Positions 13,982 to 23,274 of a DNA stretch of 64,000 nucleotides are shown piece by piece. Source of the DNA: Pseudocercospora fijiensis CIRAD86 (Eukaryota > Ascomycota > Dothideomycetes > Mycosphaerellales > Mycosphaerellaceae); the NCBI RefSeq assembly GCF_000340215.1, contig NW_006921532.1, positions 5,852,849 to 5,916,848 on the forward strand, written 5' to 3'. A program made the position numbers and the translations under genes. Position 1 is the first letter of the stretch, and the number at the start of each line of letters is the position of its first letter. The notes beneath the pieces were generated by a model, which was not told where the DNA came from, made no database searches, and saw only the letters and a program-made list of their open reading frames with translations.

Positions 13982-15396
13982 GTTCTCATTTCTCGAGGGC
14001 AGTGCTGCTGGTTAGGAGTGCAGCATGAGCATGATGAAGGTCAAGGAGTGGAGTGGAGGATGGCGATGCGATGCGATGGCGATGCGATGCGATGCGATGC
14101 GATGCAGGCACAGTCGATGGATGCCAGAGCTCGAGGTCGCACGCACGCACGCAGATACAGATATTCTGGCCGGGCCACGCGAGCATGTCATGCAGCTGGG
14201 CGGACTAAAGTGACGGTGACGGACCAGTGACAGGCGGAGGTGTTGCTCTGCCATGCCAAGCACCAAGCGCGCCGCCGCGCCCAGAGCTCCTGCCTCTCAA
14301 AGAAGCGCGCCTGACGTTGTTTGGAGGAGCCTGTCTGGCACGGCAGTCGCGTCTCGCTTCGTGCTTCCGACTTCGAGATTGCGTAGATGCCAAGCGGACG
14401 CCAAGTGAGGTCGGAGTCTTGGTCTCATGCATGATGCAGCTTGTTCGTGTACATGTACCTGCACGGCGCACGCCCGTCGCAAACAAAGTCTGCATCAGCT
14501 TCTCATGCCCATGCTGTCGTTGAACTGCTGCCCGGAGACCCTGGACCGTTCCATTCTGAGCGATAGCACTGCGTCGCTTCGAAGCTTGCACCTCGTGGTC
14601 GCCAAGTGGACTTTGCAGCCGTTCTGGTGCTACCGAAGCGACGGCGCCACATATGCAAACGCGGCTGTCCACGCGGCGAATTCGCCATTCGCCATGGGGA
14701 CGACTTCGGGGAGGCGAAAGGATCACTGTCGGAGGCGACATGTTGCCCGAGCGGTCTGCTGGCGGAAGACTTTCCCGAAAGGTGGCAGCACTGCGACTTT
14801 CCTCGCAAATGACGAGGACGCTGTGCGCGTGTCGGCGGCTGACGTTCCAAAGCTCCGATGGTCTTGGTCTTGGTACTGGTCTTTACTATCCCTCCTCCTG
14901 TCTCATCAATCACACGCTGTAGCATTCGAGACGGCGAGGCTCGAAAGACGAGGGAAAGGGGAGAAGAGACGTCAGGCTTTCAGGCGGAGAGTAGTAGACT
15001 TTATACTCCCAGCTCAGCCTCCCAATTGCTGCCTGCCGACGGCACAGGGCGCCTGGTCACGGCTGACGCGAAATCCGCACGGAACGACATGGAGAAAACG
15101 GCATAGATAGCAGTATCATCCAGAAGTGAATGGAGAGCAGCGCAGGTAATACTTACTTACTACTTGAGAACAAGGTGAGGTTGGAATAAGAAGAACTTGC
15201 GCAATCCGCGGCATGCGAGCTTCAACGTATTTAGTGGGCACTGCCAGCTGCGTTGCTTTGCAGCCTGCCGTGGCCGTATTCAGCTGCCGGCCATTGGCTG
15301 TTTGTACGATCGCACAACGGCCACACGGAGCAGCGATATGCATCTCTTGCTCGGTGTGGCCCCTTGCAGCCTTGACTTCACTCACGCTATATATCA
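13982..15396. other. Long intergenic region upstream of the ASST-like gene
   Basis: About 1.4 kb between the ASST-like start codon and the stop of the amino-acid permease, both on the minus strand. It holds a pentanucleotide repeat close to the ASST start. Open frames such as 14427-15110 have no recognisable motif and compete with equally long frames on both strands. No gene is called. Confidence 0.5.
14063..14105. repeat. (GCGAT)n pentanucleotide microsatellite
   Basis: Near-perfect tandem GCGAT units with one single-base interruption (GATGGCGAT), about 85 bp upstream of the ASST-like start codon. It lies in the probable promoter or 5' leader. Confidence 0.85.
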
Positions 15397-17103
15397 TCAG
15401 AAAAACAACCATTGCCCAATGCGTCTGATCCTCGCCTTCCAACCCTCTCCCTTGCGCCAAGGCACGAACTTTGCATCTGCCAAAACTTTCGACCGCTCCT
15501 CTGGCAGCAGTCCAGTGTCGAATCGGTCTGTAACCAAATCCATCTCCGCTGCTCTGACGAATCTCGTTCTATGCCATACCTTCCACCCCACGAACATGAC
15601 CAACATGACCGGCAACTCAATATAATAGCTCACGAAGTCGACCGCCTTGAAGTGCGGAGAAAAACAACTCCAACCCTGCACAAGCACGAGGAAGCCGTTC
15701 AAAAATACCGCAGCGAGGGGGCCATATGGATATGTCCAATTCTTGAAAGGCAGAAGATGGTCTAATCCTTGTTTGCGAAGGCCAGATCGGAAGCGGAGAG
15801 ATGCGAAGTTGATAGCGATCCACGACAGCTGGTTCGAAACACCGACGATATTCTGCAACCAGGTCCAGAGCTGACCGGCGCCGATGTACGATGCCCCGAA
15901 ACATAAGCCGCTGATGACTGATGTGCTTAAAACTGCCACCCACGGGACTTGGTTCCGGTTGAGCTTTCCGAGGAATCGAGGTGCGTGGCCATTGACAGCA
16001 AGCGCGTACATGAGCCGCGAACCGGCGTACAACGCATGATTGCCAGCAGAAATGACACTCGTCATAACCACAGCGTTAATGAAAGACCCGGCAATCGTGC
16101 TTCCTGCCGTCTGGAACACGAGGGTGAATGGCGAGACATGACTATCTCTGTTCGCCAGACCAGGATAGTCATATGGCACGTTGAGTCCGATGATGAGGAT
16201 GGCCAAAATATAGAAGATCAAAATTCTCCAAAAAACATTGCGGACCACGCGCGGGAGGTTTTTCGCAGGATTCTTCGTCTCTCCAGCTGTGATTGCGATG
16301 CTCTCTGTCCCACCATACGCGAACGCCGCGGTCACGAACACCGACGCGAAGCCTCCGATTCCATTCACGAAAGGTGCGTCGCCTTGGTACCAGTATCGCG
16401 TGCCGATGTATTCATGTTGTGTATTCCCGCCACAATTCACCGCGATACCGAGGATGATGAAAATGACAATCGTCACCACCTTAAGGAACGAAAGGCAGTA
16501 TTCAATCTCACCATATACCCTCACCGTCACAATATTCAACCCAATTATCACCACCAGGAGTATCAAACTTATGCCCCACCCCGGAAACTTATCAGTCCAA
16601 TACTGCAACAGCAATTGCGCTGCAATGACATCCGAAGCCGTCGAGACGGCGTCATTAAACCAGTAATTCCACGTGAGCGCAAAGCCGAACGCATCGTCGA
16701 CGAATCTTCCGGCAAAGGTACAGAATGAGCCGGCGATGGGGATGAATGCTGCCATTTCTCCGAGTGCGAGCATGGTCATGTAGACGATGGCGCCTACGAT
16801 TGCATAGGCTATGAGCATTGATGCCGGTCCGCCTTTTGCGAGGGAAGTCCCGGTTCCGAGGAAGAGGCCGGTTCCTATGGTTCCTCCTGCTTCGGCGTCA
16901 GTGGGAATGATGGAGGGATTTGGGGAAGTGGGTGTGGATCTACCGATTGCTATCATTTGGACTTGTCGTGCGGAGAGCTTTCGAGCCAGTGTTGGGGTTG
17001 TTGGAGATTCTGGTGGTATGTCATCTCGTGTTTTGTCGCTGTAGGGATTCCGCTGGTCGTCTACGGCCCCTTCGTTCACACTTTCGATGTCTGCTTGACC
17101 CAT
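15397..17103 (-). CDS. Amino-acid permease (YAT/APC superfamily)
   Basis: Plasma-membrane amino-acid:proton symporter. Exons 17103-16944 and 16886-15397 encode about 549 aa. The 57-nt intron (16943-16887) is a multiple of three and has no stop, so the unspliced frame stays open. Splicing rebuilds the invariant TM1 text QMIAIGGTIGTGLFLGTG, which is otherwise interrupted by 19 foreign residues. The donor is weak (GTAGAT); the branch region has CACTGAC and the acceptor GCAG. Twelve membrane segments follow, with family motifs GEMAAFIPIAGSFCTFAGRF, EIEYCLSFLKVVTIVIFI, FAYGGTESIAITAGETKNP and SAGNHALYAGSRLMYALA. The cytosolic tail ends in aromatic residues. Specificity (general or a subset of amino acids) cannot be told from sequence. 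Confidence 0.92.
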   Translation of the reverse strand: MGQADIESVNEGAVDDQRNPYSDKTRDDIPPESPTTPTLARKLSARQVQMIAIGRSTPTSPNPSIIPTDAEAGGTIGTGLFLGTGTSLAKGGPASMLIAYAIVGAIVYMTMLALGEMAAFIPIAGSFCTFAGRFVDDAFGFALTWNYWFNDAVSTASDVIAAQLLLQYWTDKFPGWGISLILLVVIIGLNIVTVRVYGEIEYCLSFLKVVTIVIFIILGIAVNCGGNTQHEYIGTRYWYQGDAPFVNGIGGFASVFVTAAFAYGGTESIAITAGETKNPAKNLPRVVRNVFWRILIFYILAILIIGLNVPYDYPGLANRDSHVSPFTLVFQTAGSTIAGSFINAVVMTSVISAGNHALYAGSRLMYALAVNGHAPRFLGKLNRNQVPWVAVLSTSVISGLCFGASYIGAGQLWTWLQNIVGVSNQLSWIAINFASLRFRSGLRKQGLDHLLPFKNWTYPYGPLAAVFLNGFLVLVQGWSCFSPHFKAVDFVSYYIELPVMLVMFVGWKVWHRTRFVRAAEMDLVTDRFDTGLLPEERSKVLADAKFVPWRKGEGWKARIRRIGQWLFF

Positions 17104-18327
17104 TTCCGGATAGTTTACAGTGAAGTCTCCATGTGTATTGTATTTCTTCCTGCTGGAGATCTAGATCCGTAGCAAGACCTAGAATCATCAGCGGTTGTCG
17201 AGGTTGCGACTTTCATGTATCTCTCTCATTTGAGAGGTTTTCTTCTAAACATTTTTTTCCCAGCAGGCGATTGGTACCACACGCGGAGTTTTCGATGGTC
17301 ATCTTTTCTCAAATCAGGCATAGTCGGGCATGGCGTGCTCACATCTGAATCCTGCTACGACGTTACATGGTGACGGCCAAATCATGGCGACTCTTCGCAG
17401 AGCCGACCAAGAGCTCTTTCCACTGTATCAACATGGAGTTGGGCATGATGGGAGAACACGTTGAACCAGAGGTGGATTGGCGGAGTGAGAAGTTGTTTGG
17501 AGAAAGGGAATTCGTGGTGGAGCGTGCTTCCGTGCCAATCTCAACTTTAGAATAACCCGCCTCCCGCGCGGCGCGCCCCGCAGCCGTATATGAAGATCTT
17601 CGGCACCGCTGTTTCTTTGGCTCCTGAATAACACCGCTTCACGATCATCATCACCGGGCTCTGCCACCACCGTCTCTCATGCCTCCAGCCAAGATACTCG
17701 AGACGACTAGACAGCACTCGGCCACTTCTTGGACAAGACGACTCATACTGCAAGACAGGAGGAGAGAATGATGCTGAGATGCAGCCTCCTGCTGCCGGTA
17801 ACTACGGCATCGTGGCCGCCGCTCGGAAATGATGTCTGTGCTTCGCTACTCCTGCTAATTTGGCATAGGAGGCTGAGAGGCAGCTACTTGATGTGCTATC
17901 GCGGGCGACGTCGACCATGGTTAAAAGAGTCTTCAGACGCCACACGCTCTCCATCCTCCAATCCTGCCCGCTGGAAACCCCGGCCGCGGTCTATGCCTGG
18001 CTGCTGCCACGTGAGATTTCGACGCTGCTCCAACTCAAGCAAGTAATGGAGATTGGGAGCATCCACAACGACGTCAAGCTAAACAGCGCGCGTTGGCATT
18101 CACCTGGAGCCGCGCGCAGTACGACGGCAGGCCGCTATGTAAGTAAAGGGATGCATATCTTCTGCGTCTGCACTTCTTCTCTTCCCTCTTAGCATCATCA
18201 GCACCTGACTCTTCTTTCGCAACATCTGCTTGCATTCATTCTTTCGGCCTACGTGCCATCACATTCATTACACGTCAAACCCGACCGTTCACTCTCTCCC
18301 CAAATTTGTATTCTTTAATCACTCATC
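17104..18327. promoter_or_regulatory. Divergent intergenic region, permease and wall-protein genes
   Basis: A 1.2-kb gap between the divergent start codons of the permease and the repeat-rich surface protein. The last 150 bases before 18328 are pyrimidine-rich (CTCTTCC, TTCTTTC runs), typical of strong fungal promoters and leaders. No coding region is recognised. Confidence 0.45.
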
Positions 18328-20209
18328 ATGCCTTCGTTCCGCAACATTGCAGTCCTCGCTGCGGCGATCGGAGCCACCTACGCGGCTGAGCCTGCGGCAT
18401 ACGGTGCTGCTCCAGCAGCTTACGAAGCACCTGCCCCGGCATACACTACGAGCAAGACCACCACCGAAGCTGCTAGGCCTTCAGTGCCAGCCTATGCCCC
18501 GCAATACGGCTCGAAGTCGGAGGGCGCCGAGGCACCAAAGGAGACCACCTGCACTGAAGAGGAGAACAAGCCCATCCCAAGCGCTTCTTACAGCCACATC
18601 ACCAGCACAACCATCTCCTTCGGTGCTCTCCTTGCCAACGAGACCACGACGTGGACCAGCATTCCTTCCAGCTTTGGCTGGGGACCGAAATACAGCCACA
18701 CTGAGCGTGAGCACTCGGTGCCAACCCCAAGCTTCGTCACTTACCCCAACGGTCACTCTGTGAGCATCTCGACCGGCCGCCCTCCCTTCTACACCAAGCC
18801 GGCTGAGGAGACCTATCCCGCTGGTCATGGCAAGCCAAGCGAGACTTGGCCAGCAAAGGAGACCTACCCAGCGAAGGAGTCTTCTTCTAGCTGGTCTGCT
18901 CCAGCGTACAGCAAGCCAAGCGAGAGCTCGCCAGCCGAGGAGACCTACCCAGCAAAGGAGACCTACCCAGCAAAGGAGTCTTCTTCCAGCTGGTCTGCTC
19001 CAGCGTACAGCAAGCCAAGCGAGAGCTCGCCAGCCGAGGAGACTTACCCAGCAAAGGAGACCTACCCAGCAAAGGAGACCTACCCAGCGAAGGAGACCTA
19101 CCCAGCAAAGGAGTCTTCTTCCAGCTGGTCTGCTCCAGCGTACAGCAAGCCAAGCGAGAGCTCGCTAGCCGAGGAGACTTACCCAGCAAAGGAGACCTAC
19201 CCAGCGAAGGAGACCTACCTAGCAAAGGAGTCTTCTTCTAGCTGGTCTGCTCCAGCGTACAGCAAGCCAAGCGAGAGCTCGCCAGCCGAGGAGACTTACC
19301 CAGCAAAGGAGACCTACCCAGCAGAGGAGACCTACCCAGCAAAGGAGTCTTCCGCGAGCTGGTCCGCTCCAGCATACACCAAGCCAAGCGAGGCACCAAA
19401 AAGCCCGGTTTCTGAGGCACCCAAGGCTCCAGAGGTAAGCCAAAATCAGCAAATTTTGTCTTGAGTATTATCCTGATCTTGGGCAGTACTCCGCACCAGC
19501 TGCCAGCTCTTCATGGGAGGCTCCAAAGTCCCCAGAGACTCCAAAAGCACCTGAGGTAGGCGTCAAATCAATGTTCACGAAAAAAGACCAACCACTCACG
19601 AATACGCAGTACCCAAGCTGGTCGGCCTCAGCCTCTGCCTCTACTCCAGCTGCGTGGGCTCCATCCTACAGCGCTCCTGTCGAGTCTGCTCCAGCATACA
19701 CTGCTCCAGCCAGCTCGCCATACAGCCCTGAGCAGCCAAACACCAAGAGCGTGAAGACCATCTACAGCACCGTCTACCAAACCATCCCATGCTCGCAGTG
19801 CATCGAGACCAAGACCGCCACTTGGGCTGCTCCATATGGCTCTGCCCCAACATACAGCGCCCCAGCCGGCTCATCCCCAGTCAGCCCCGCCCAACCATCC
19901 AAGTCCGCTCCAGCGTACGGTGGAGAGCAGGGCTGGAGCTCATCCTCCACCGCCGTCACTGCCAGCACCGCCTACGTTCAACCAGTCCCAGTCGCCAGCT
20001 CTTCCGCATCCTGGGCCAAGCCAATGCCATCCGCAAGCATGCCATACGGCTACGGGAACTCCACTGGTTCCGGCGCCGCTTCACCTTCTGGAACTGGCTC
20101 GTGGAACAGCCCATCTGGCCCAGAGGCTTACACTGGCGCTGCGAGCATGAACTCTTTCTCTGCTCTTGCTCTTGCTATCTGCGGTATGGCTATGTTTATT
20201 CTTGTTTAG
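18328..20209 (+). CDS. Repeat-rich, Ser/Thr/Pro-rich GPI-type cell-surface protein
   Basis: Probable cell-wall or extracellular-matrix protein of unknown function. Exons 18328-19434, 19487-19555 and 19610-20209 encode about 591 aa. The N terminus MPSFRNIAVLAAAIGATYAA looks like a signal peptide. Residues about 160-355 are tandem repeats built from a variable number of E-T-Y-P-A-K hexads plus a spacer ESSSSWSAPAYSKPSESSPA. The C terminus (ASMNSFSALALAICGMAMFI) is hydrophobic and preceded by Gly/Ser, as for a GPI-anchor signal. Two cysteines in IPCSQCIETKT are among the few in the mature chain. Both introns interrupt after a glutamate codon and resume at a tyrosine codon in phase 0, inside Pro-Glu/Tyr segments, so the 23-residue middle exon behaves as a repeat cassette. 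An adhesin-like or structural role is plausible but unproven. Confidence 0.85.
18805..19392 (+). repeat. In-frame tandem repeats in the surface-protein gene
   Basis: Five spacer units (ESSSSWSAPAYSKPSE type) are separated by 2, 2, 4, 3 and 3 copies of an 18-bp hexad unit (ETYPAK, with ETWPAK, ETYLAK and ETYPAE variants). Copy-number changes preserve the frame, so length polymorphism between strains is expected. Confidence 0.9.
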
Positions 20210-21038
20210 AGATCAGATCTTCTATGAGATGGGATGGCGAGGGATGTGTCTTCTTGTGGATATTGATTACATACATATAGCATGGGACCTGGCTGTCTTT
20301 TTTCCTCCTGAAAGGATCTATCTGTGGTCGTGTGTATGTATGTAATGTATATATATATGCTGGCCAGCCAAGAGATATTGTGATTATTCAAAAAAGTTTC
20401 TGCAGTGCTGAATGAACTAGACGGGTCACATCAAGTTACTCTACGAGCTGCATCACGACAAGCAAATCGACAATCCAGTCCATCTCCTCTGAGACTGCTG
20501 GTAACAGTACATCACAAGTAAAACTCTCATCAGCCAGTAATCCGGGACATACATGTACTTACTGGGTCAATTCCCTCGTACACTCACTCATCGATAACGA
20601 CACACCTCAATACATACTTACAGGAGGATCCATCTCGATCTCAGAGCTTTATTGACGTGTAGAGTAATCAGGTGCGCATCGCTCGCTGTTCGTTGGAAAG
20701 ACGCTCCTCAACATCTCAACCTCTTCGAATTATCCTAATCCCTGTCAGTTGCAGAAAATTATATAACGTGTCTTCTTCGAACTACTCCGCAATTCTCTGG
20801 CTTTCGTGAGCGGTGTTGGTTGATCAACGGGTGGTAGAGCAGAGCAGAGCAGAGCAGAGCAGAGCAGAGCAGAGCAGAGCAGAGCAGAGCATTAGGCTCA
20901 TACCCTGAGATCGAGGGCATTGAATTCTGTAAGCAGTGTGATGCTAAAAATCGACTGACCACTAACTATCCTTCACGCCTCGTCTCAATGCACGCTTAAA
21001 AGAGCATTCTGAAATTTTCAAACATTTCCTCTCATCAA
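20210..21038. other. Convergent intergenic region with microsatellite
   Basis: Between the 3' ends of the surface-protein and RING-CH genes. Apart from the AGAGC microsatellite and a short TA-rich run near 20340-20360, nothing is recognised. Confidence 0.5.
20836..20890. repeat. (AGAGC)11 pentanucleotide microsatellite
   Basis: Eleven perfect AGAGC units spanning 55 bases in a non-coding interval. Confidence 0.97.
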
Positions 21039-22742
21039 TCAAGTCCTCGCGTTGCCCTTGGCCTTCTCAGCCTCCAACTTCTTCCTATCCACATCTACGA
21101 CCCGCCTCCGTCGGTGCATTTGCGCCATTTTCCATCTCACATACAGCATCAACGCATCTTTGCAGACGACGAAGAGACAGCCGCCGACTAAGCTCCGTGC
21201 CCACTTGGCTTGCAAGAAGCCTGTCGATGCCGGCTTTCCGCGGAAGGTGAGACCGGAAACGTTCTGCGTGAACTGCGGAGGCGGTGCGGTCCATGATCTC
21301 GGCAATACAAGCTTCAGGGCTTCGCCAGCGAGACCAGATATCGTAGGGAAGAGAAGAGCTCCGATTACGGTCTGGGCGATCCCAGAAGATGAGTAGGTCA
21401 GCCGTGGCCGGACGTTGGCATTTCCTCGATTTTGCTGTTGCGGTCCGTTGGCAGCTGCTGGTTGTGGTTGGGCTTGTTGGACTTGTGGTCGATTATCCTG
21501 GATATCTGGAGGAGGCTCGGCTTGAGGCTGTATGAGTCGATCTGGCTGCTCCTGTTCCACAGGATTACCAGGCGGGTTTCTGTCTGCTGCTTCTTGGACC
21601 AGTCGCTCTTCTTCCTCATCCCATTGATCCCAAAGTCCACCCTCTAATTGAATCTCAAACACATGCTCTTGGCCTGGTTGCTCAGGCGCAGGCTGCTCTG
21701 CGCCTTCATTGCCTTCATTCTGTTCCTGCGAGCGCGGCTGGATTTCCCTGAGCCACTTCTTTTCCCTCTCCGCCCATACTCTCTGGTAGTAGGCATTGTA
21801 CAACGACCGCACGTAGGGCAGCACTGCAAAAGCAAAACTCGCGGAAGGAGGCCATTGAGCAAAGTCGAGAGCGTCGTCTGGTGAATGTGCTTGCGAAGCG
21901 AAGAAGACTATGGGTAAGACGGGTAATATGCTGTCTGCGATTGACGTGCGAGAAAGGACCAAGAGAGGAGTGATCAACGGTAAGCCGAGATATAGCCTCC
22001 AGTGTACGGCGTGGTCGAGGAAGACTCGGAGGATTTGTTCCGAAGCCTCGCCAGGCCGACCAAGATATGTCTCGACAGGCGGCCGGATGGTGTTGACAAA
22101 TAGTGGTCGCAGTATCCGAAAGCCGTCTTCAGCGCCAAATACGGCATATACCGAATGTATTCCGACTGACATGCCGATAGTGTGTAATGCAGCGAACAGA
22201 GCAGAGCCACTCGCGGGGACGATGAAACTGGCGCCTACCCTCTCCAAGCCTCTTACTGCCTCGACAATAAGATCGTGCGGTCTTGCAAGCGTGATCTCTG
22301 ATTTGCACTGCGGACACTCAATCCTGGGCGCAATGCCCGCCCTCCGATCTGTCTTGTTGGGTGCCTCCATATCTGCTATCCAGTCCAACAGGCATTCTTC
22401 GTGCGCGACCAAAGCACATGGACACGGATCTCGCCAAGGCGATGTGTCTGGAGTGTCTTCGGTCTCGTCTGAAAAGCATATCCAACACTTCTTGACTGAT
22501 GGGTCGTCTGCTGGGCTGTACGGGGCGGGCGATGTGGCAGCCTGGACTTGCACTGATGCCTCGTCTGTCTGCTCTTGGTCTTCTCGTTCCTCCTCGTCAT
22601 TCTTGTCATGCACGAATATCGTCTGCGAGTCTTCAGATCGAGAGCGCACAGGCGACTGATTTTGCGTCTGGGTCGGACTCTGAGGCTGGGCTTCTGGACG
22701 CGAAGCTCTTCGCTGAGCTTGGCGAGCTGGCATGGACGCCAT
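21039..22742 (-). CDS. RING-CH (MARCH-type) membrane E3 ubiquitin ligase
   Basis: Probable membrane-bound E3 ligase acting in protein quality control or trafficking; the substrate is unknown. A single exon encodes 567 aa. The N-terminal 80 residues are disordered (Gln/Ser/Glu-rich). A complete RING-CH zinc finger follows with ligands C86, C89, C107, C109, H114, C117, C143 and C146 (C4HC3; CWICFSDE, CPCALVAHEECLLDW, ECPQCKSE). Several hydrophobic segments come after it (FIVPASGSALFAALHTIGMS, LYLGLPLITPLLVL, ILPVLPIVFFAS), then an acidic Gln/Pro-rich linker of about 150 residues. Further membrane-like segments (GIAQTVIGALLFPTISGLAG, GGCLFVVCKDALMLYV) precede a basic tail. It is divergent from the rad26 gene across 532 bp. 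Confidence 0.87.
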   Translation of the reverse strand: MASMPARQAQRRASRPEAQPQSPTQTQNQSPVRSRSEDSQTIFVHDKNDEEEREDQEQTDEASVQVQAATSPAPYSPADDPSVKKCWICFSDETEDTPDTSPWRDPCPCALVAHEECLLDWIADMEAPNKTDRRAGIAPRIECPQCKSEITLARPHDLIVEAVRGLERVGASFIVPASGSALFAALHTIGMSVGIHSVYAVFGAEDGFRILRPLFVNTIRPPVETYLGRPGEASEQILRVFLDHAVHWRLYLGLPLITPLLVLSRTSIADSILPVLPIVFFASQAHSPDDALDFAQWPPSASFAFAVLPYVRSLYNAYYQRVWAEREKKWLREIQPRSQEQNEGNEGAEQPAPEQPGQEHVFEIQLEGGLWDQWDEEEERLVQEAADRNPPGNPVEQEQPDRLIQPQAEPPPDIQDNRPQVQQAQPQPAAANGPQQQNRGNANVRPRLTYSSSGIAQTVIGALLFPTISGLAGEALKLVLPRSWTAPPPQFTQNVSGLTFRGKPASTGFLQAKWARSLVGGCLFVVCKDALMLYVRWKMAQMHRRRRVVDVDRKKLEAEKAKGNART

Positions 22743-23274
22743 GGTGGGCGGGAGTGAAGGTCCAAAAGCAGTCCCGCTATCGCATCATTCGCATGAGCTA
22801 TTCTATGCTATCTGTCTCTCCGTAATTATGCTGTTTGCGTGCTATGATTGTAGGCTGGCTGGCGGGCAAACGTCGATGAGATCACACTCCCTGCGCGTAA
22901 CAGCTCGGCAACACTGACACTTTCTGCCGGCCGATGTTTGAGCGGGCCGAGGCGCGCGGAGCGAAGCGTGTCAGTGAAGTCATTCTCCATCGCGGCTTCC
23001 ATTTTGAGAGACATGTCAGTTGGATGTGCAGAACAAAGAACGTGCATGCATGGCCGAAGCGAAAGTCTCCGCTCCTGAGATGGCAACTTCGAATTCACTT
23101 CTATTGTCGCTACGCTCTGGCCTGTAGTTGCGAGCACAGATGGTAACATATACACATGCATGCGCCACAGTGATGCCTACCATCACCATCACCATCCTGG
23201 AAATCGCCCTCGAGCTGTAGACCACGTTCCCGCACGCTCTCTCTACCTCCTCGAGTCGCACTGAAGCCTCTCCC
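22743..23274. promoter_or_regulatory. Divergent RING-CH/rad26 promoter region
   Basis: A 532-bp gap between divergent start codons. No gene is visible. A short ACCATC-type repeat lies near 23177-23197. Confidence 0.45.

Noticed and set aside
14427..15110. 227-codon plus-strand open frame
   Set aside because: No motif, overlapping open frames of similar length on both strands, and irregular composition; more likely GC-rich intergenic DNA.
17893..18192. 99-codon plus-strand open frame before the surface-protein gene
   Set aside because: Lies in a pyrimidine-rich promoter region, with no motif and several competing frames.
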